A stretch of 64,000 bases of DNA from Pseudoxanthomonas suwonensis (GCF_000972865.1 NZ_CP011144.1:3159118-3223117); one strand, 5' to 3'; shown: positions 9,901-21,526, counted from the first letter of the stretch. Numbers and translations: made by a program. The notes: generated by a model not told the origin, from the sequence alone.

Positions 9901-10119
9901 GGCCACGGTGGCGGCCATCGATTCGGGGCTGGCGCCGGGCAGGCTGGCGTTGACCTGGATCGCCGGGTAGTCGACCTGCGGCAGCGGCGCCACCGGCAGC
10001 TGCCGCAGCGCCAGCAGGCCGCACAGCACGACGGCGATCGCCAGCAGCACGGTGGCCACCGGGCGTTCGATGAACACCCGCGACAGGTTGACCCGGTCGG
10101 CGTCCGCGCGCGGGGACAT
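6997..10119 (-). CDS. mdtC: RND multidrug efflux permease, MdtC type
   Basis: Inner-membrane proton/drug antiporter of the HAE-RND (AcrB) family, about 1040 aa with 12 transmembrane helices and two large periplasmic loops. N-terminus VNLSRVFIERPVATVLLAIAV; the family motif GALAIIWLAGFSLNTLSLMAL is followed by VVDDAIVVLEN (TM4 Asp pair of the proton relay); FTPGQVFDVAS is in the periplasmic part. MdtB and MdtC form a B2C heterotrimer in E. coli, and two adjacent non-identical permeases after one adaptor is that arrangement. No TolC-like channel or two-component regulator is next to it. The start is taken at 10119, one base past the mdtB stop; an alternative ATG at 10137 would overlap mdtB by 17 bases. 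Confidence 0.9.
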   Translation of the reverse strand: MSPRADADRVNLSRVFIERPVATVLLAIAVVLCGLLALRQLPVAPLPQVDYPAIQVNASLPGASPESMAATVATPLERALGSIPGITRLTSASNQGNTRIDLQFSLDRNVDEAAREVQAAINAARAQLPAGMPGMPWYRKINPSQAPIMALALSSDTFTPGQVFDVASTVIAQKIAQVPGVGQVEAGGSSLPAVRVSLNPHALNQYGIALDDVAGSIRNANALRPLGQVARDDRQWQVEAGLQLRTAEEYRDLVVAWRDGRPVHLRDVAQVGEGTENRYATGFHNERNAVLLIVSRQPGANIIQTVDAIHAQMDTLQALLPAGVDMKVVMDRSPVIRATLREAQTTLVLAVTLVVLVVFAFLGSWRAALVPTLAIPVSLFGALAIIWLAGFSLNTLSLMALIVAAVLVVDDAIVVLENISRHLDAGLSPKQAALRGAGEVGATLLSMNIALAVVFVSILFLDDFVEKLFREFSLTLVAAMSVSLLVSLSLTPALCSRLLRPVDPGRVVPPWERLGELLFGGLRRAYLRSLDRTLAHLPIALCVLLATIALNVFLFAKVPKGTVPQQDTGQLRGFARGDDGLSFQVMQPKIQAYRQYLLADPAIADIAGFIGGGTGVNNGFIMIQMKPLAERGVSSREVIDRLRKDLPRVPGGNLWLWVDQDIRIGGGNNDGNLDLQLLAGDSAPLREWTPKVQEALAALPQLVDVDSSGDEGMRQVQLEIDREAATRLGVDMRLVATVLNNSFSQRQVATLYDSLNQYRVVMELEPRYTQSPTTLDQVYAIGRGGQRVPLSAFARWEYGMAPDRILHREQFVSTRVSFALAPGVTLGEATAAIEEAMARIMLPTEVRAKLGEEAGSLQELRDRQLWLILGAVLAVYLVLGVLYESYVQPLAILSILPSAGIGALLALLAFDGELNLISLLGLFLLVGVVMKNTILMVDFALAAQREQALPARAAILEAARLRFRPILMTSVAALLGMLPLMLATGEGWEMRRPLGIAIVGGLLVSQLLTLYTTPAVFLGLDRLRARVRGKALAKVARQST

Positions 10120-10120
10120 G

Positions 10121-13100
10121 TCAGGCTGCCGCTGCATCGCCTTGATCGCCTTGCTCTGCCGCGTGCGCGCGCCCGCGGCGCACGAAGCGGTCGAAGAACA
10201 GGTAGATCACCGGCGTGGTGAACAGGGTCAGCACCTGGCTCACCAGCAGGCCGCCGACCATCACCAGGCCCAGCGGCTGGCGCAGCTCGGCGCCCGAGCC
10301 GCTGGCCAGCATCATCGGGATCGCCGCGAACAGCGCTGCCAGGGTGGTCATCAGGATCGGCCGGAAGCGCAGCAGCGCGGCCTGGTGGATCGCCCGGCGC
10401 GGGTCCAGGCCGCGCTCGCGCTCGGCCTCCAGCGCGAAGTCGATCATCATGATCGCGTTCTTCTTGACCAGGCCGATCAGCAGGATGATGCCGATCACCG
10501 CGATCAGGTCCAGGCCGCGGCCGGTGACCAGCAGCGCGGCCAGCGCGCCGACCGTGGCCGAGGGCAGGGTGGAAAGGATGGTGATCGGGTGGATGAAGCT
10601 CTCGTAGAGCACGCCCAGCACGATGTACATCACCAGCACCGCGGCCAGGATCAGCCACAGCGTGCTGGACAGCGAGTTGCGGAACGCCTGCGCCGCGCCC
10701 TGCAGGCGCAGCTCGACGCCAGGCGGCATGCCGATGGTCTCGCGCGCCTGTTCGATCGCCGCCACCGCCTCGCCCAGCGACGCGCCCGGGGCCAGGTTGA
10801 AGGAGAAGGTGACCGCCGGGAACTGGCCCAGGTGGCTGATCTGCAGCGCGGTCGGCCGGGTGCCGACAGTGGCAATCCCCGACAGCGGCGTCTGCCCGCC
10901 ATCTGCGGTGGCCACGTGGATGCGGCCGATGGCGTCGGGCCCGAGCTGGAAGCGCGGGTCGGCCTCCAGCACCACCCGGTACTGGTTGGCGTGGGTGAAG
11001 ATGGTCGAGACCTGGCGCTGGCCGAAGGCGTCGTACAGCGCGTCGGCCACCGCCGACACCGGCACGCCCAGGCGCGCGGCCGCGTCGCGGTCGATGTCCA
11101 CCCAGGCCTGCAGGCCCTGGTCCTGCAGGTCGCTGGCCACGTCGGCCAGCGATGGCTGGCGGCGTAGTTCCTGCAACAGCTTGGCGGTCCATTCGCCCAG
11201 CTCGGCCAGGTCCGGCGTGGTCAGCGCGAACTGGTACTGGGTGCGGCTGACCCGGTCCTCGATGCTCAGTTCCTGCACCGGCTGCAGGTACAGGTCGATG
11301 CCGGGGACCTGCGCGGCGCGGCGCTTGAGCCGCTCGATGATCTCCGGCGCGCCGGCGTCGCGCTCGGCATGCGGCTTGAGCTCGATCAGGAAGCGGCCGC
11401 TGTTGAGGGTGGCGTTGCTGCCGTCCACGCCGATGAACGAGGACAGGGTGGCCACGTCCGGGTCCTCTAGGATCGCCGCGGCCAGCGCCTGCTGGCGCCG
11501 CGCCATCGCCTCGAACGAGACCGACTGCGGTGCCTCGCTGATGCCCTGGATCAGGCCGGCGTCCTGCACCGGGAAGAAGCCCTTGGGCACCAGCAGGTAC
11601 AGCACCGCGGTCAGCGCCAGGGTGGCCACGGTCAGGCCGAGCATCAGCGGCTGCCGCTCCAGCACCCAATGCAGGCCGCGGTCGTACCAGGCGATGACCC
11701 GGTCGAAGATGTCGCCGCGCTTGCCGCCGTCGTCGCCTTCGCCGTGGCCGTGGCCGGCCTTGAGGAAGCGCGCGCACAGCATCGGCGTGAGCGTGAGCGA
11801 GACCACCAGCGAGATGCCGATCGCCACCGCCAGGGTGATCGCGAACTCGTGGAACAGCTTGCCGACCACGTCGCCCATGAACAGCAGCGGGATCAGCACC
11901 GCGATCAGCGACAGGGTCAGCGAGACCAGGGTGAAGCCGATCTGGCGCGCGCCCTTGAGCGCGGCCTGCATCGGCGTCTCGCCTTCCTCCAGGTGGCGGG
12001 CGATGTTCTCCAGCATCACGATCGCGTCGTCGACCACGAAGCCGGTGGCGATGGTCAGCGCCATCAGGGTCAGGTTGTTGAGCGAGTAGCCGGCCAGCAG
12101 CATCACCCCGAAGGTCGCTACCAGCGACAGCGGCACGGCGATCGACGGGATGATGGTCGCCGGGATCGTGCGCAGGAACGCGAAGGTCACCAGCACCACC
12201 AGGCCGATCGCCAGCAGCAGCTCGTGCTGCACGCCCTCGATAGAGGCGCGGATCGATTCGGTGCGGTCGCTGAGCACGGCCACGTCGACCGAGGCCGGCA
12301 TCGAGGCGCGCAGCTGCGGCAGCAGTTCGTGGATCCGGTCCACCACCTCGATCACGTTGGCGCCGGGCTGGCGCTGGATGTTGACCAGGATCGCGGGGGT
12401 GTCGCCCGACCAGGCGGCCAGGTGGCGGTTCTCCGGGCCCTGCTCGACCGAGGCCACGTCGCCCAGGCGCAACGGCGCGCCGTCGTTCCAGGCCAGGACC
12501 AGGTCGCGGTATTCCTGCGCCGAGCGCATCTGGTCGTTGGCGTCGAGCATGGTCGCCCGGGTCGGGCCGTCGAAGCTGCCCTTGGGCAGGTTGACGTTGG
12601 CCGAGGCGATCGCGCGGCGGATGTCGTCCATGCCCAGCCCGGCGGCGGCCAGCGCGTTGGGGTTGACCTGGATCCGCACCGCCGGGCGCTGCCCGCCGGC
12701 CAGGCTGACCAGGCCCACGCCCGGCAGCTGCGACAGGCGCTGGGCCATGCGCGTGTCGACCAGGTCGTAGACCTCGGGCAGGGCCATGGTCGGCGAGGTC
12801 ACCGCCAGGGTCAGGATCGGGGTGTCGGCCGGGTTGACCTTGCGGTACACCGGCGGCATCGGCAGGTCGTTGGGCAGGAAGTTGGACGCCGAGTTGATCG
12901 CCGCCTGCACCTCCTGCTCGGCCACGCCCAGGTCCACGCCCAGCGAGAACTGCAGGGTGATGACCGAGGCCCCGCCGGAGCTGGTCGAGGACATCTGGTT
13001 GAGGCCGGGGATCTGGCCCAGGCGCCGCTCCAGCGGCGCGGTCACCGCGCTGGTGGTCACCGACGGGCTGGCGCCGGGATACAGCGTCAGCACCTGGATG

Positions 13101-13231
13101 ATCGGGTAGTCGACCTGCGGCAGCGCCGCCACTGGCAGCAGGCGGTAGGCGAACACGCCCGACAGCAGCAGCGCCAGCATCAGCAGCGAAGTCGCTACCG
13201 GGCGCAGGATGAACGGGCGCGAGAGGTTCAT
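10121..13231 (-). CDS. mdtB: RND multidrug efflux permease, MdtB type
   Basis: Second HAE-RND permease, 1036 aa, beginning [21 protein letters not shown]. It shows [29 protein letters not shown] in TM4 (acidic pair of the proton relay), two periplasmic porter/docking regions, and the [16 protein letters not shown] helix. It is expected to pair with MdtC and to be linked to the outer membrane by the MdtA adaptor. Its ATG overlaps the mdtA stop as ATGA (13228-13231), so the genes are translationally coupled. The C-terminal tail [19 protein letters not shown] is hydrophilic. Substrates cannot be read from the sequence; E. coli MdtABC exports bile salts and novobiocin. Confidence 0.9.
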   Translation of the reverse strand: MNLSRPFILRPVATSLLMLALLLSGVFAYRLLPVAALPQVDYPIIQVLTLYPGASPSVTTSAVTAPLERRLGQIPGLNQMSSTSSGGASVITLQFSLGVDLGVAEQEVQAAINSASNFLPNDLPMPPVYRKVNPADTPILTLAVTSPTMALPEVYDLVDTRMAQRLSQLPGVGLVSLAGGQRPAVRIQVNPNALAAAGLGMDDIRRAIASANVNLPKGSFDGPTRATMLDANDQMRSAQEYRDLVLAWNDGAPLRLGDVASVEQGPENRHLAAWSGDTPAILVNIQRQPGANVIEVVDRIHELLPQLRASMPASVDVAVLSDRTESIRASIEGVQHELLLAIGLVVLVTFAFLRTIPATIIPSIAVPLSLVATFGVMLLAGYSLNNLTLMALTIATGFVVDDAIVMLENIARHLEEGETPMQAALKGARQIGFTLVSLTLSLIAVLIPLLFMGDVVGKLFHEFAITLAVAIGISLVVSLTLTPMLCARFLKAGHGHGEGDDGGKRGDIFDRVIAWYDRGLHWVLERQPLMLGLTVATLALTAVLYLLVPKGFFPVQDAGLIQGISEAPQSVSFEAMARRQQALAAAILEDPDVATLSSFIGVDGSNATLNSGRFLIELKPHAERDAGAPEIIERLKRRAAQVPGIDLYLQPVQELSIEDRVSRTQYQFALTTPDLAELGEWTAKLLQELRRQPSLADVASDLQDQGLQAWVDIDRDAAARLGVPVSAVADALYDAFGQRQVSTIFTHANQYRVVLEADPRFQLGPDAIGRIHVATADGGQTPLSGIATVGTRPTALQISHLGQFPAVTFSFNLAPGASLGEAVAAIEQARETIGMPPGVELRLQGAAQAFRNSLSSTLWLILAAVLVMYIVLGVLYESFIHPITILSTLPSATVGALAALLVTGRGLDLIAVIGIILLIGLVKKNAIMMIDFALEAERERGLDPRRAIHQAALLRFRPILMTTLAALFAAIPMMLASGSGAELRQPLGLVMVGGLLVSQVLTLFTTPVIYLFFDRFVRRGRAHAAEQGDQGDAAAA

Positions 13232-14433
13232 CGGGCCTGCGCCGTATCGGCGGCCGCTTCGGCCGCGGCAGCGGCCGGCGTATCGTCCTCGATCACCTCG
13301 ACCTTGCCACCCTCGCGCAGCCGGTCCAGGCCCTCCAGGACCACGCGCTCGCCAGCGGCCAGACCGTCGAGCACCGCCACCCGGCCCTCGTGGCCGGGGC
13401 CCAGCCGGACCTGGCGCACGCTCGCGGTGTCCTCGTCGGTCACCACGTACACGTAGGTGCCCTGGCTGCCGAACTGCACCGCCGCATCGGGGATGGAGAC
13501 CACGTCCTCGCTGCCCAGGCGCAGGCGCACGTTGACCGACTGGTTCGGGAACAGCGATTCGTCGTCGTTGTCGAACAGCGCGCGCAGGCGCACGGTGCCG
13601 GTCTGGGTGTCGATGCGGTTGTCCAGGCTGGACAGGGTGCCGGTGGCCAGCGGCTGGCGCTCGTTGCGGTCCCAGGCCTGCACCGCCAGCGCGTCGCCGC
13701 CGCGCACGGCGGCGTTGACCGCGGCCAGCGCGGTCTCGGGCAGCGCGAACACCACGCTGATCGGGCGGGTCTGGGTCAGGGTGGCGATGCCGCCCTCGTC
13801 GCCGGTGCGCACCAGGTTGCCGACGTCGACGCTGCGCAGGCCGACCCTGCCGTCGATCGGCGCGGTGATGCGGGTGTAATCCAGTTGCAGCGTGGCCTCG
13901 TCGACCGCGGCCTGGTCGATCTCGCGCCGGCCCTCGAACTGGCGCACCTGAGCCTCCAGGTTGGCCACGTCCTGCGCGGAGACGTACTTGCCGCCGGCCA
14001 GGTCGCGGTAGCGCTGCAGCTGGATCCGGGTGTTCTCCAGCTCGGCCAGGTTCTGCTTCTGCCGGCCCGCGGCCTGGGCCGCCTGTACCCGGAACCGGGC
14101 CGGGTCGATCTCCGCCAGCAGCTGGCCGGCGCGGACTTGCTGGCCTTCCTCGAAGGCCACCCGCTGCAGCTCGCCTTCCACCCGCGAGCGAACTGTCACC
14201 GTGCGCAGCGGCGTGACCGTGCCCAGTGCCTTCAGTTCCACGTCCAGCGGGCCGCGCTCGGCGGCGACCACGCGCACCGGCGTGGGCGGGCGTTCGCCAT
14301 TGCCCCAGCGGCCGCCGCCGGGGCCTTGCTGCGCTTCCCCGTCCCCGCCGCAGGACCGCCACAGCAGGACCAGGGCCAGCAGCAGCCCCAGGGTGAGCAG
14401 GATCTTCAGCGGGCGCGGCAAGGGCTTTTTCAT
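13228..14433 (-). CDS. mdtA: Periplasmic adaptor of the RND efflux pump, MdtA type
   Basis: Membrane-fusion protein of 401 aa, first gene of the leftward mdtABC-like operon. A single N-terminal anchor ([15 protein letters not shown]) precedes a Gly/Pro linker. The lipoyl/barrel-sandwich halves are near [23 protein letters not shown] and [15 protein letters not shown], flanking the alpha-helical hairpin ([15 protein letters not shown] to [10 protein letters not shown]). A beta-barrel follows, then the membrane-proximal domain. It joins the MdtBC permease to an outer-membrane channel encoded elsewhere. The C-terminus is Ala/Glu-rich. The gene starts at ATG 14433 ([10 protein letters not shown]). 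Confidence 0.9.
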   Translation of the reverse strand: MKKPLPRPLKILLTLGLLLALVLLWRSCGGDGEAQQGPGGGRWGNGERPPTPVRVVAAERGPLDVELKALGTVTPLRTVTVRSRVEGELQRVAFEEGQQVRAGQLLAEIDPARFRVQAAQAAGRQKQNLAELENTRIQLQRYRDLAGGKYVSAQDVANLEAQVRQFEGRREIDQAAVDEATLQLDYTRITAPIDGRVGLRSVDVGNLVRTGDEGGIATLTQTRPISVVFALPETALAAVNAAVRGGDALAVQAWDRNERQPLATGTLSSLDNRIDTQTGTVRLRALFDNDDESLFPNQSVNVRLRLGSEDVVSIPDAAVQFGSQGTYVYVVTDEDTASVRQVRLGPGHEGRVAVLDGLAAGERVVLEGLDRLREGGKVEVIEDDTPAAAAAEAAADTAQAR

Positions 14434-14841
14434 CGACTGACCGGATGTGTCGGCGGGCGCGGGCCCGTCGCGGAGGGGAGGAGGAGTGGCGCCGCCGGCG
14501 CCGTGGGATGCCGCGTCCGCGGGTCTGCGCAGCCGGCGCCCCGGGACCGGGAGCGGCGTGCGTGGGCGGATATCACGGTACCTTCACGATGCTACGGGAA
14601 CCGCGCTGCGGACGGACATGACTTTGGTCATGGTCGGTCGGCCAAACGCCCTGCGGGACGCCGCTGCCGGGGCGGCAGTGTCCGGGGAGGACGGCGCGGG
14701 CGGTGGCCGCGGGTAGCGCCGGGCAGGGTCCACAGCCGGGACCGGGCCCGGGGTGGCCGGGTTGTCCGCGCCGGTTCAACGACTTACAATGCGCGGCTTA
14801 CCTCGCCATCCTGGCGACTGGGCAACACCGAAGAAACCACC
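14434..14841. other. Intergenic region between mdtA and rpsP
   Basis: This 408-base gap holds the divergent promoters of mdtA and rpsP. At 14617-14633 there is a perfect palindrome CATGAC-N5-GTCATG that could be an operator for the efflux operon, lying about 190 bases upstream of mdtA. Apart from the rpsP promoter listed separately, nothing else is recognised. Confidence 0.4.
14762..14790 (+). promoter_or_regulatory. Promoter of the rpsP-rimM-trmD operon
   Basis: TTGTCC (14762-14767), a 17-base spacer and TACAAT (14785-14790) form a good sigma-70 promoter. Transcription would start near 14797, followed by a leader of about 45 nt to the rpsP ATG. Confidence 0.65.
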
Positions 14842-15102
14842 ATGGTCAAGATCCGTCTTACCCGCGGCGGCGCGAAGAAGCGTCCGTTCTACCACATCAT
14901 CGTCACCGACTCGCGCAGCGCCCGCGACGGCCGCAACATCGAGCGCGTCGGCTACTACAACCCGGTCGCCTCCGGCAACGATCAGCGCATCGTGCTGGAC
15001 ATCGCCCGCGTCGACCACTGGGTCGGCCACGGCGCGCAGCTGACCGAGAAGGTCCGCAGCCTGTACAAGGAAGCGACCAAGGCCCAGGCGGCCGCCGCCT
15101 GA
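14842..15102 (+). CDS. rpsP: 30S ribosomal protein S16
   Basis: Small-subunit protein bS16, 86 aa, needed for 30S assembly. It begins [19 protein letters not shown], the family signature, and contains RVGYYNP and [15 protein letters not shown]. It is the first gene of the classical rpsP-rimM-trmD-rplS block, which couples ribosomal proteins to factors for ribosome maturation and tRNA methylation. The C-terminal [11 protein letters not shown] tail is typical of Xanthomonadaceae S16. Confidence 0.97.
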   Translation: MVKIRLTRGGAKKRPFYHIIVTDSRSARDGRNIERVGYYNPVASGNDQRIVLDIARVDHWVGHGAQLTEKVRSLYKEATKAQAAAA

Positions 15103-15143
15103 TCCGGCCCGGCCGCCGGCCCTCCGGCGGCCACCTCCGCGAC

Positions 15144-15674
15144 ATGAACGACGCAGGGCGTCCCACTCCACCGCAGAAGCTGATTCTGCTGGGCCGGGTG
15201 ACGGGCGCGTTCGGCGTGCGCGGCGACGTCAAGATCGAGTCCTGGACCGAGCCGCGCGCGCAGATCTTCCGCTACCAGCCGTGGATCGTGCGTTCCGCCG
15301 ACGGCGGCGAGCGTGAGCTGCGCGGCGCCCGCGGCCGCGACACCGGCAAGCACCTGGTCGCGACCTTGCCGGGCACGGACGACCGCGACGCGGCCGAAGC
15401 CCTGCGCGGCACCGAGATCCTGGTGCCGCGCGAGGCGCTGCCGCCGCCGGCGCCGGGCGAGTACTACTGGATCGACCTGGAGGGCCTGCGCGTGCTCACC
15501 GTCGAGGGCGTGGAACTCGGCACGGTCTCGCACCTGCTGTCCACCGGCGCCAACGACGTGATGGTCGTGCGCGGCGAGCGCGAGCGCATGCTGCCGTTCG
15601 TCCAGCCCGACTACGTCAAGGCGGTGGACTTCGAGGCCGGCACGATCACGGTCGACTGGGACCCCGAGTTCTAG
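15144..15674 (+). CDS. rimM: Ribosome maturation factor RimM
   Basis: 16S rRNA processing factor of 176 aa that binds S19 and helps to form the 30S head. The N-terminal RimM domain begins [20 protein letters not shown] (G-x-(V/I)-x-G-x-x-G-hydrophobic-K-G pattern). The C-terminal PRC-barrel has [34 protein letters not shown] and [14 protein letters not shown]. It starts 41 bases after rpsP and ends 7 bases before trmD, which implies co-transcription. Start ATG 15144 gives the usual short lead-in [11 protein letters not shown]. Confidence 0.95.
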   Translation: MNDAGRPTPPQKLILLGRVTGAFGVRGDVKIESWTEPRAQIFRYQPWIVRSADGGERELRGARGRDTGKHLVATLPGTDDRDAAEALRGTEILVPREALPPPAPGEYYWIDLEGLRVLTVEGVELGTVSHLLSTGANDVMVVRGERERMLPFVQPDYVKAVDFEAGTITVDWDPEF

Positions 15675-15681
15675 GCGCCCC

Positions 15682-16443
15682 ATGCGCATCGACATCGTCA
15701 GCCTGTTCCCCGAGTTCGTCGAGCAGTGCGCCGGCTTCGGCGTGACCGGTCGCGCCCGCGAGCGCGGCCTGCTCGACCTGCACGGCTGGAACCCGCGCGA
15801 CTGGGCCGAGGGCAACTACCGCAAGGTCGACGATCGCACCTTCGGTGGCGGCCCGGGCATGGTCATGCTGGTCGAGCCGCTGCGCCGCTGCCTGGCGGCG
15901 CTGCGCCAGGCCGACCCGCTGCCGCCGCGGGTGGTCTACCTCAGCCCGCAGGGCCGGCCGCTGGACCAGGCCAGGGTCCGCGAGCTGGCCGCGCTGCCGC
16001 GGCTGGCGCTGCTGTGCGGGCGCTACGAGGGCGTGGATGAGCGGCTGGTCCAGGCCGAGGTCGACGAGGAAATCTCGATCGGCGACTACGTACTGTCCGG
16101 CGGCGAGCTGGCCGCGGCGGTGGTCGTGGACGCGGTGGCCAGGTTGCAGGAGGGCGCCCTGAACGACGCCGGCTCGGCCAGCCAGGACAGCTTCGAGGAC
16201 GGCCTGCTGGACTGCCCGCACTACAGCCACCCGGTCGAGCACGCCTACGGCACCGTCCCGGAGGTGCTGCGCTCGGGCAACCACGCCGCCATCGCCCGCT
16301 GGCGCCGGCAGCAGGCGCTGGGCCGGACCTGGCAGCGGCGCCCGGACCTGCTGGCCGGGCGGGTCCTGTCCAAGGCCGACCAGGCCCTGCTGGACGAATG
16401 GCGCCGGGAGCAGGGTCGGGATGCGCCCGGGGACGCCGTGTAG
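15682..16443 (+). CDS. trmD: tRNA (guanine-37-N1)-methyltransferase TrmD
   Basis: SPOUT-class enzyme of 253 aa that makes m1G37 in tRNAs with G36 and so prevents +1 frameshifting. It uses S-adenosylmethionine. It starts [15 protein letters not shown], with [13 protein letters not shown], the trefoil-knot cofactor region [15 protein letters not shown] and [13 protein letters not shown], and the C-terminal HYSHPVEH and [19 protein letters not shown] motifs. The TAG stop (16441-16443) lies within a REP palindrome that begins two bases earlier, as with the aminotransferase gene at 5558-6379. Confidence 0.97.
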   Translation: MRIDIVSLFPEFVEQCAGFGVTGRARERGLLDLHGWNPRDWAEGNYRKVDDRTFGGGPGMVMLVEPLRRCLAALRQADPLPPRVVYLSPQGRPLDQARVRELAALPRLALLCGRYEGVDERLVQAEVDEEISIGDYVLSGGELAAAVVVDAVARLQEGALNDAGSASQDSFEDGLLDCPHYSHPVEHAYGTVPEVLRSGNHAAIARWRRQQALGRTWQRRPDLLAGRVLSKADQALLDEWRREQGRDAPGDAV

Positions 16444-16535
16444 GAGCCGGGTTCAGCCGGCGACACGCCACCTCGGCACAGGCGATGCCCTCATGATTCC
16501 GACGCCCGTGTCGCCGGCTGAACCCGGCTCCTACA
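16439..16535. repeat. REP pair (BIME) between trmD and rplS
   Basis: A 97-bp element with perfect 29-bp terminal inverted repeats (TGTAGGAGCCGGGTTCAGCC followed by GGCGACACG, and its complement ending CCTACA at 16535) around about 39 central bases. It is the cleanest single copy of the family in the window. It overlaps the trmD stop codon and could form a strong hairpin at the 3' end of the transcript. Confidence 0.9.
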
Positions 16536-16578
16536 ACAGCCCGTAGGGCGCAGCTAGCCACGCGCCCGGGAAAGCGGC

Positions 16579-16584
16579 TACAAT
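16579..16584 (+). promoter_or_regulatory. -10 box for rplS and its leader
   Basis: TACAAT at 16579-16584, without a clear -35. A start near 16591 would give a leader of about 120 nt with an early hairpin CGGGCGG-CT-CCGCCCG. It could allow rplS to be transcribed separately from trmD, across the REP pair. Confidence 0.4.
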
Positions 16585-16713
16585 GCCGGGTTCCTGCGGG
16601 CGGCTCCGCCCGGACTGGACCCCATAACAATCACGTGCGGCGCAATCCTGCGACTGCATCGGCCCGAGTTGTCGACCACGACACGCCCATCCGAACCCAT
16701 TGAGTCGGTCACC

Positions 16714-17109
16714 ATGAGCAAGCTGAACAAGTCCATCGTCGCGGAATTCGAGTCCGCCCAGATCACCCGCGAACTGCCGAAGTTCAGCCAGGGCGACACC
16801 GTCGTGGTGAACGTCAAGGTCAAGGAAGGCAACCGCGAGCGCGTGCAGGCCTACGAGGGCGTGGTCATCGCGATCAAGAACGCCGGCCTGAACTCCTCGT
16901 TCACCGTGCGCAAGATCTCGCACGGCTACGGCGTCGAGCGCGTGTTCCAGACCCACAGCGCCACCATCGACTCGGTCGACGTGAAGCGCCGCGGCAAGGT
17001 CCGCGCCGGCAAGCTGTACTACCTGCGTGGCCTGGAAGGCAAGGCCGCCCGCATCAAGGAAGACCTGGCCGCCGTGGCCAAGGCCAAGGCCGAGAAGGCC
17101 GCCGGCTGA
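16714..17109 (+). CDS. rplS: 50S ribosomal protein L19
   Basis: Large-subunit protein bL19, 131 aa, located at the 30S-50S interface. Signature features: [58 protein letters not shown] and [16 protein letters not shown]. The C-terminus adds a lysine/alanine helix ([17 protein letters not shown]). ATG 16714 gives the usual N-terminus MSKLNKSIV. It is the last gene of the operon and is followed by a strong terminator. Confidence 0.97.
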   Translation: MSKLNKSIVAEFESAQITRELPKFSQGDTVVVNVKVKEGNRERVQAYEGVVIAIKNAGLNSSFTVRKISHGYGVERVFQTHSATIDSVDVKRRGKVRAGKLYYLRGLEGKAARIKEDLAAVAKAKAEKAAG

Positions 17110-17133
17110 TCGCCGCTTCCTGGTGCATCCGCG

Positions 17134-17164
17134 ACGGCCGCCCTCGGGCGGCCGTTTGCGTTTC
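17134..17164 (+). terminator. Rho-independent terminator after rplS
   Basis: Stem ACGGCCGCCC-TC-GGGCGGCCGT (17134-17155) followed by TTGCGTTT. It closes the rpsP-rplS operon. Confidence 0.8.
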
Positions 17165-17194
17165 CGGGGGTGAGGCATCGTGGATTCATCCGCG

Positions 17195-17220
17195 GTCGTC
17201 CCCGCCTGCGCGGGGACGAC
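17195..17220. repeat. Palindrome GTCGTCCCCGC / GCGGGGACGAC
   Basis: An 11-bp perfect inverted repeat with a 4-base loop in the gap between rplS and hslR. It shares its CGTCGTCCC-type ends with the elements at 17887 and 21719, so it probably belongs to a dispersed palindrome family. Confidence 0.6.
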
Positions 17221-17396
17221 GTGTTCGGCTTGACGGGTATGGTCGATGGCTGGGGGCGTGGCCGTGCAACCGAGCCATGCCTGTGCGCCGTGGCCGAGCC
17301 CGGTGCAATGCCGGCCGATGCAGGCGCTCCCGCTGCATGCGCCATGTACGTGTTGCGGTTGAACCTTCAGCCATGACGCCCCATGTTGCCTCGACC

Positions 17397-17819
17397 ATGA
17401 CGCGATCCGAACCGATGCATTCCGCCCCGCCGCCGGAAGACGTGCGACTCGACGTCTGGCTCTGGGCCGCACGCTTCTTCAGGACCCGCAGCCTGGCCAA
17501 GCAGGCGGTGGAGACGGGCAAGGTCGACGTCGCCGGCCAGCGCGCGAAGGCTTCGCGCGCCATCCGGGTGGGCGACGCGCTGCAGGTGGTCCGCGGCGAG
17601 GAGACCTTCGAGCTGGTCGTGCGCGGGCTGAGCGAGGTCCGCGGCCCGGCGCCGGTGGCGCAGGCGCTGTACGAGGAAAGCGAGGCGTCGAAGGCGCGCC
17701 GCGAGCAGCAGCGGCTGCAGCGCGCGGCCATGCGCGACGGCTACCGGGCGCCGGAGCACAAGCCGGACAAGCGCGCGCGGCGCTTGATCCGGGCGCTGGG
17801 GGATATCGACGCGCTCTAG
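17397..17819 (+). CDS. hslR: Heat-shock protein 15 homologue (S4 RNA-binding domain)
   Basis: Hsp15-type ribosome-rescue factor. In E. coli it binds free 50S subunits that carry blocked nascent chains. The S4 domain starts VRLDVWLWAARFFRTRSLAKQAVETGKVDV (about residues 17-46 of 140), followed by GQRAKASRAIRVGDALQVVRG. The basic C-terminal tail has EHKPDKRARRLIRAL. From ATG 17397 the protein is 140 aa, from ATG 17415 134 aa; E. coli Hsp15 is 133 aa, so either fits. No strong ribosome site distinguishes them, and the upstream in-frame extension to 17277 looks non-coding. Confidence 0.88.
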   Translation: MTRSEPMHSAPPPEDVRLDVWLWAARFFRTRSLAKQAVETGKVDVAGQRAKASRAIRVGDALQVVRGEETFELVVRGLSEVRGPAPVAQALYEESEASKARREQQRLQRAAMRDGYRAPEHKPDKRARRLIRALGDIDAL

Positions 17820-17886
17820 GCCGGATCGGCTTGGCCCTGATGGGCCGTATCCGCGAGCGGGGCGGCATCCAGCGCAACCTTCTCCC

Positions 17887-17984
17887 CGTCGTCCCGGCGT
17901 AAGCCGGGACCCAGCGACTTTAGCCACGTCGGCTACCTGAAGCAGAGCCAAAGTCACTGGGTACCGGCTTGCGCCGGGACGACG
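17887..17984. repeat. 98-bp imperfect inverted-repeat element
   Basis: Outer arms CGTCGTCCCGGCG and CGCCGGGACGACG, inner arms CCCAGCGACTTT and AAAGTCACTGGG, with nested hairpins GGCGTAAGCC and GGCTTGCGCC. This is the layout of a small non-autonomous palindromic repeat. Half of it (CGTCGTCCCGGCG...CCAGCG-CTTT) recurs at 21716-21748. It lies downstream of hslR and downstream of the convergent DUF937 gene, and may act as a bidirectional terminator. Confidence 0.75.
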
Positions 17985-18072
17985 GTGGCTGGATGGTCGA
18001 CGGTGTGCAAACACCTTCGTGGGTCGGCGCGCTGAAGCGCCGGCCTACCTGCGTTCCCAGCGCGATTCGCTC

Positions 18073-18678
18073 TTAGCGGCGACCGCCGAACAGCCCTGCG
18101 CCCAGGCTCAGCAGGTCGCTGGCGTCCACATCGCCGTCGCCGTCCTGGTCGAGCAGGGCATCGAGCACGCCGCCGCCGGCCTGCTGCCTGACTTGCGCGC
18201 GTTCCTGGCCGAGCAGCTGGCCGAGGCCGCCGGCATCCAGGCCCTGGCGCGCGCTGCGGTTGGCGAGGAACGACAGCACGATCGGTGCGAGCAGGGCCAG
18301 CAGCTGCGCGGACTGGCCGCTGCCCAGCCCGGTGGCCTGGCCCAGGCCCTGCGCCGCGCGCGGCTGGCCGCCGCCGAGGATGTGGCCGAGGATGGCCGCG
18401 CCGTCGGTCTGCCGCGAGGCGCTGCCGCCGAGCACCGCGCCGAGCACGCTGCCGATGTCCATGCCGCCGCCGTGGTCGCGCCGCAATGCGCCGAACAGCG
18501 CTTCGGCGCCTTGCGGTTGCGCGGCATTGCGTCCGAGCGCGCCGAGCAGCAACGGCAGCGCGGCGGCGACTGCCTGTCCGGTCTGCGCCGGATCGGTGCC
18601 GAGCTGGCGGGACAGCTGCTGCAATGGGGCGCCCTGCAGCTGGGCGAACAGTTCCTGGGTCAGCAGGGGCTGGTTCAT
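18073..18678 (-). CDS. DUF937 (YidB-like) protein with a C-terminal EF-hand/dockerin-like loop
   Basis: 201 aa, glycine/alanine/glutamine-rich, no signal peptide. It matches the DUF937/YidB family: [38 protein letters not shown], and [32 protein letters not shown]. The function of the family is unknown. The last 35 residues hold a calcium-loop signature, [14 protein letters not shown], of the dockerin/EF-hand type (D at 1, 3, 5, 9 and 12). Xanthomonadales homologues often carry this loop. It suggests calcium binding, which is an inference. It is monocistronic on the left strand. Confidence 0.8.
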   Translation of the reverse strand: MNQPLLTQELFAQLQGAPLQQLSRQLGTDPAQTGQAVAAALPLLLGALGRNAAQPQGAEALFGALRRDHGGGMDIGSVLGAVLGGSASRQTDGAAILGHILGGGQPRAAQGLGQATGLGSGQSAQLLALLAPIVLSFLANRSARQGLDAGGLGQLLGQERAQVRQQAGGGVLDALLDQDGDGDVDASDLLSLGAGLFGGRR

Positions 18679-18749
18679 GGCGGTGTCCTTTCCCCGTCCG
18701 GGAAGGCCAACGATACGCCTGTTGCAGCGGACCGGCGCGACCGCTGCGG

Positions 18750-18830
18750 CGTGCGGGACGGGCTGGCCGGCAACGCATAAGTGGAGGCCTGCCGGCCTCG
18801 GTGTGCAGGGCTCGAATCCTTGCCCTCATC
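18750..18830 (+). other. Possible decayed tRNA 3' half (T arm and acceptor-like)
   Basis: CAGGG-CTCGAAT-CCTTG at 18806-18822 has the form of a tRNA T arm (5-bp stem, 7-base loop with CGAAT), followed by CCCTCAT, which pairs six of seven with GTGCGGG at 18751. A GAGGCC-TGCC-GGCCTC hairpin sits where a long variable arm would be. No CCA end, no credible anticodon stem and a C instead of T at loop position 54 argue against a working tRNA. A remnant or an attachment-site scar is possible. Confidence 0.25.
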
Positions 18831-18916
18831 AAGCCGAACGACGGCATCGTCGGGCAGCGAAATTCGGCGCACGGACGAAGCCAAGAATGGCCCCGGTGCG
18901 AAAGACGCGGGACGGA

Positions 18917-18954
18917 TCAAAAGAACGGCCTGGTGCGGAACGCCGCACCAGGCC
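18917..18954 (-). terminator. Rho-independent terminator of katG
   Basis: A 12-bp perfect stem (GGCCTGGTGCGG / CCGCACCAGGCC, 18927-18954) with a 4-base loop, followed on the minus strand by GTTCTTTTGATC. It lies 28 bases after the katG stop. Confidence 0.85.
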
Positions 18955-18982
18955 GGATGACGCATCGCCGCGGGGATGCGGT

Positions 18983-21526
<2,544 letters not shown>

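Noticed and set aside
6754..10221. A 1155-codon open frame antisense to mdtC
   Set aside because: It runs through the tandem repeat and then opposite a well-conserved RND permease; the product is His/Gln/Arg low-complexity. It is a shadow of the mdtC codon usage.
18750..18830. A functional tRNA gene
   Set aside because: The D and anticodon arms cannot be folded, there is no CCA, and acceptor pairing has a mismatch; kept only as a possible remnant.
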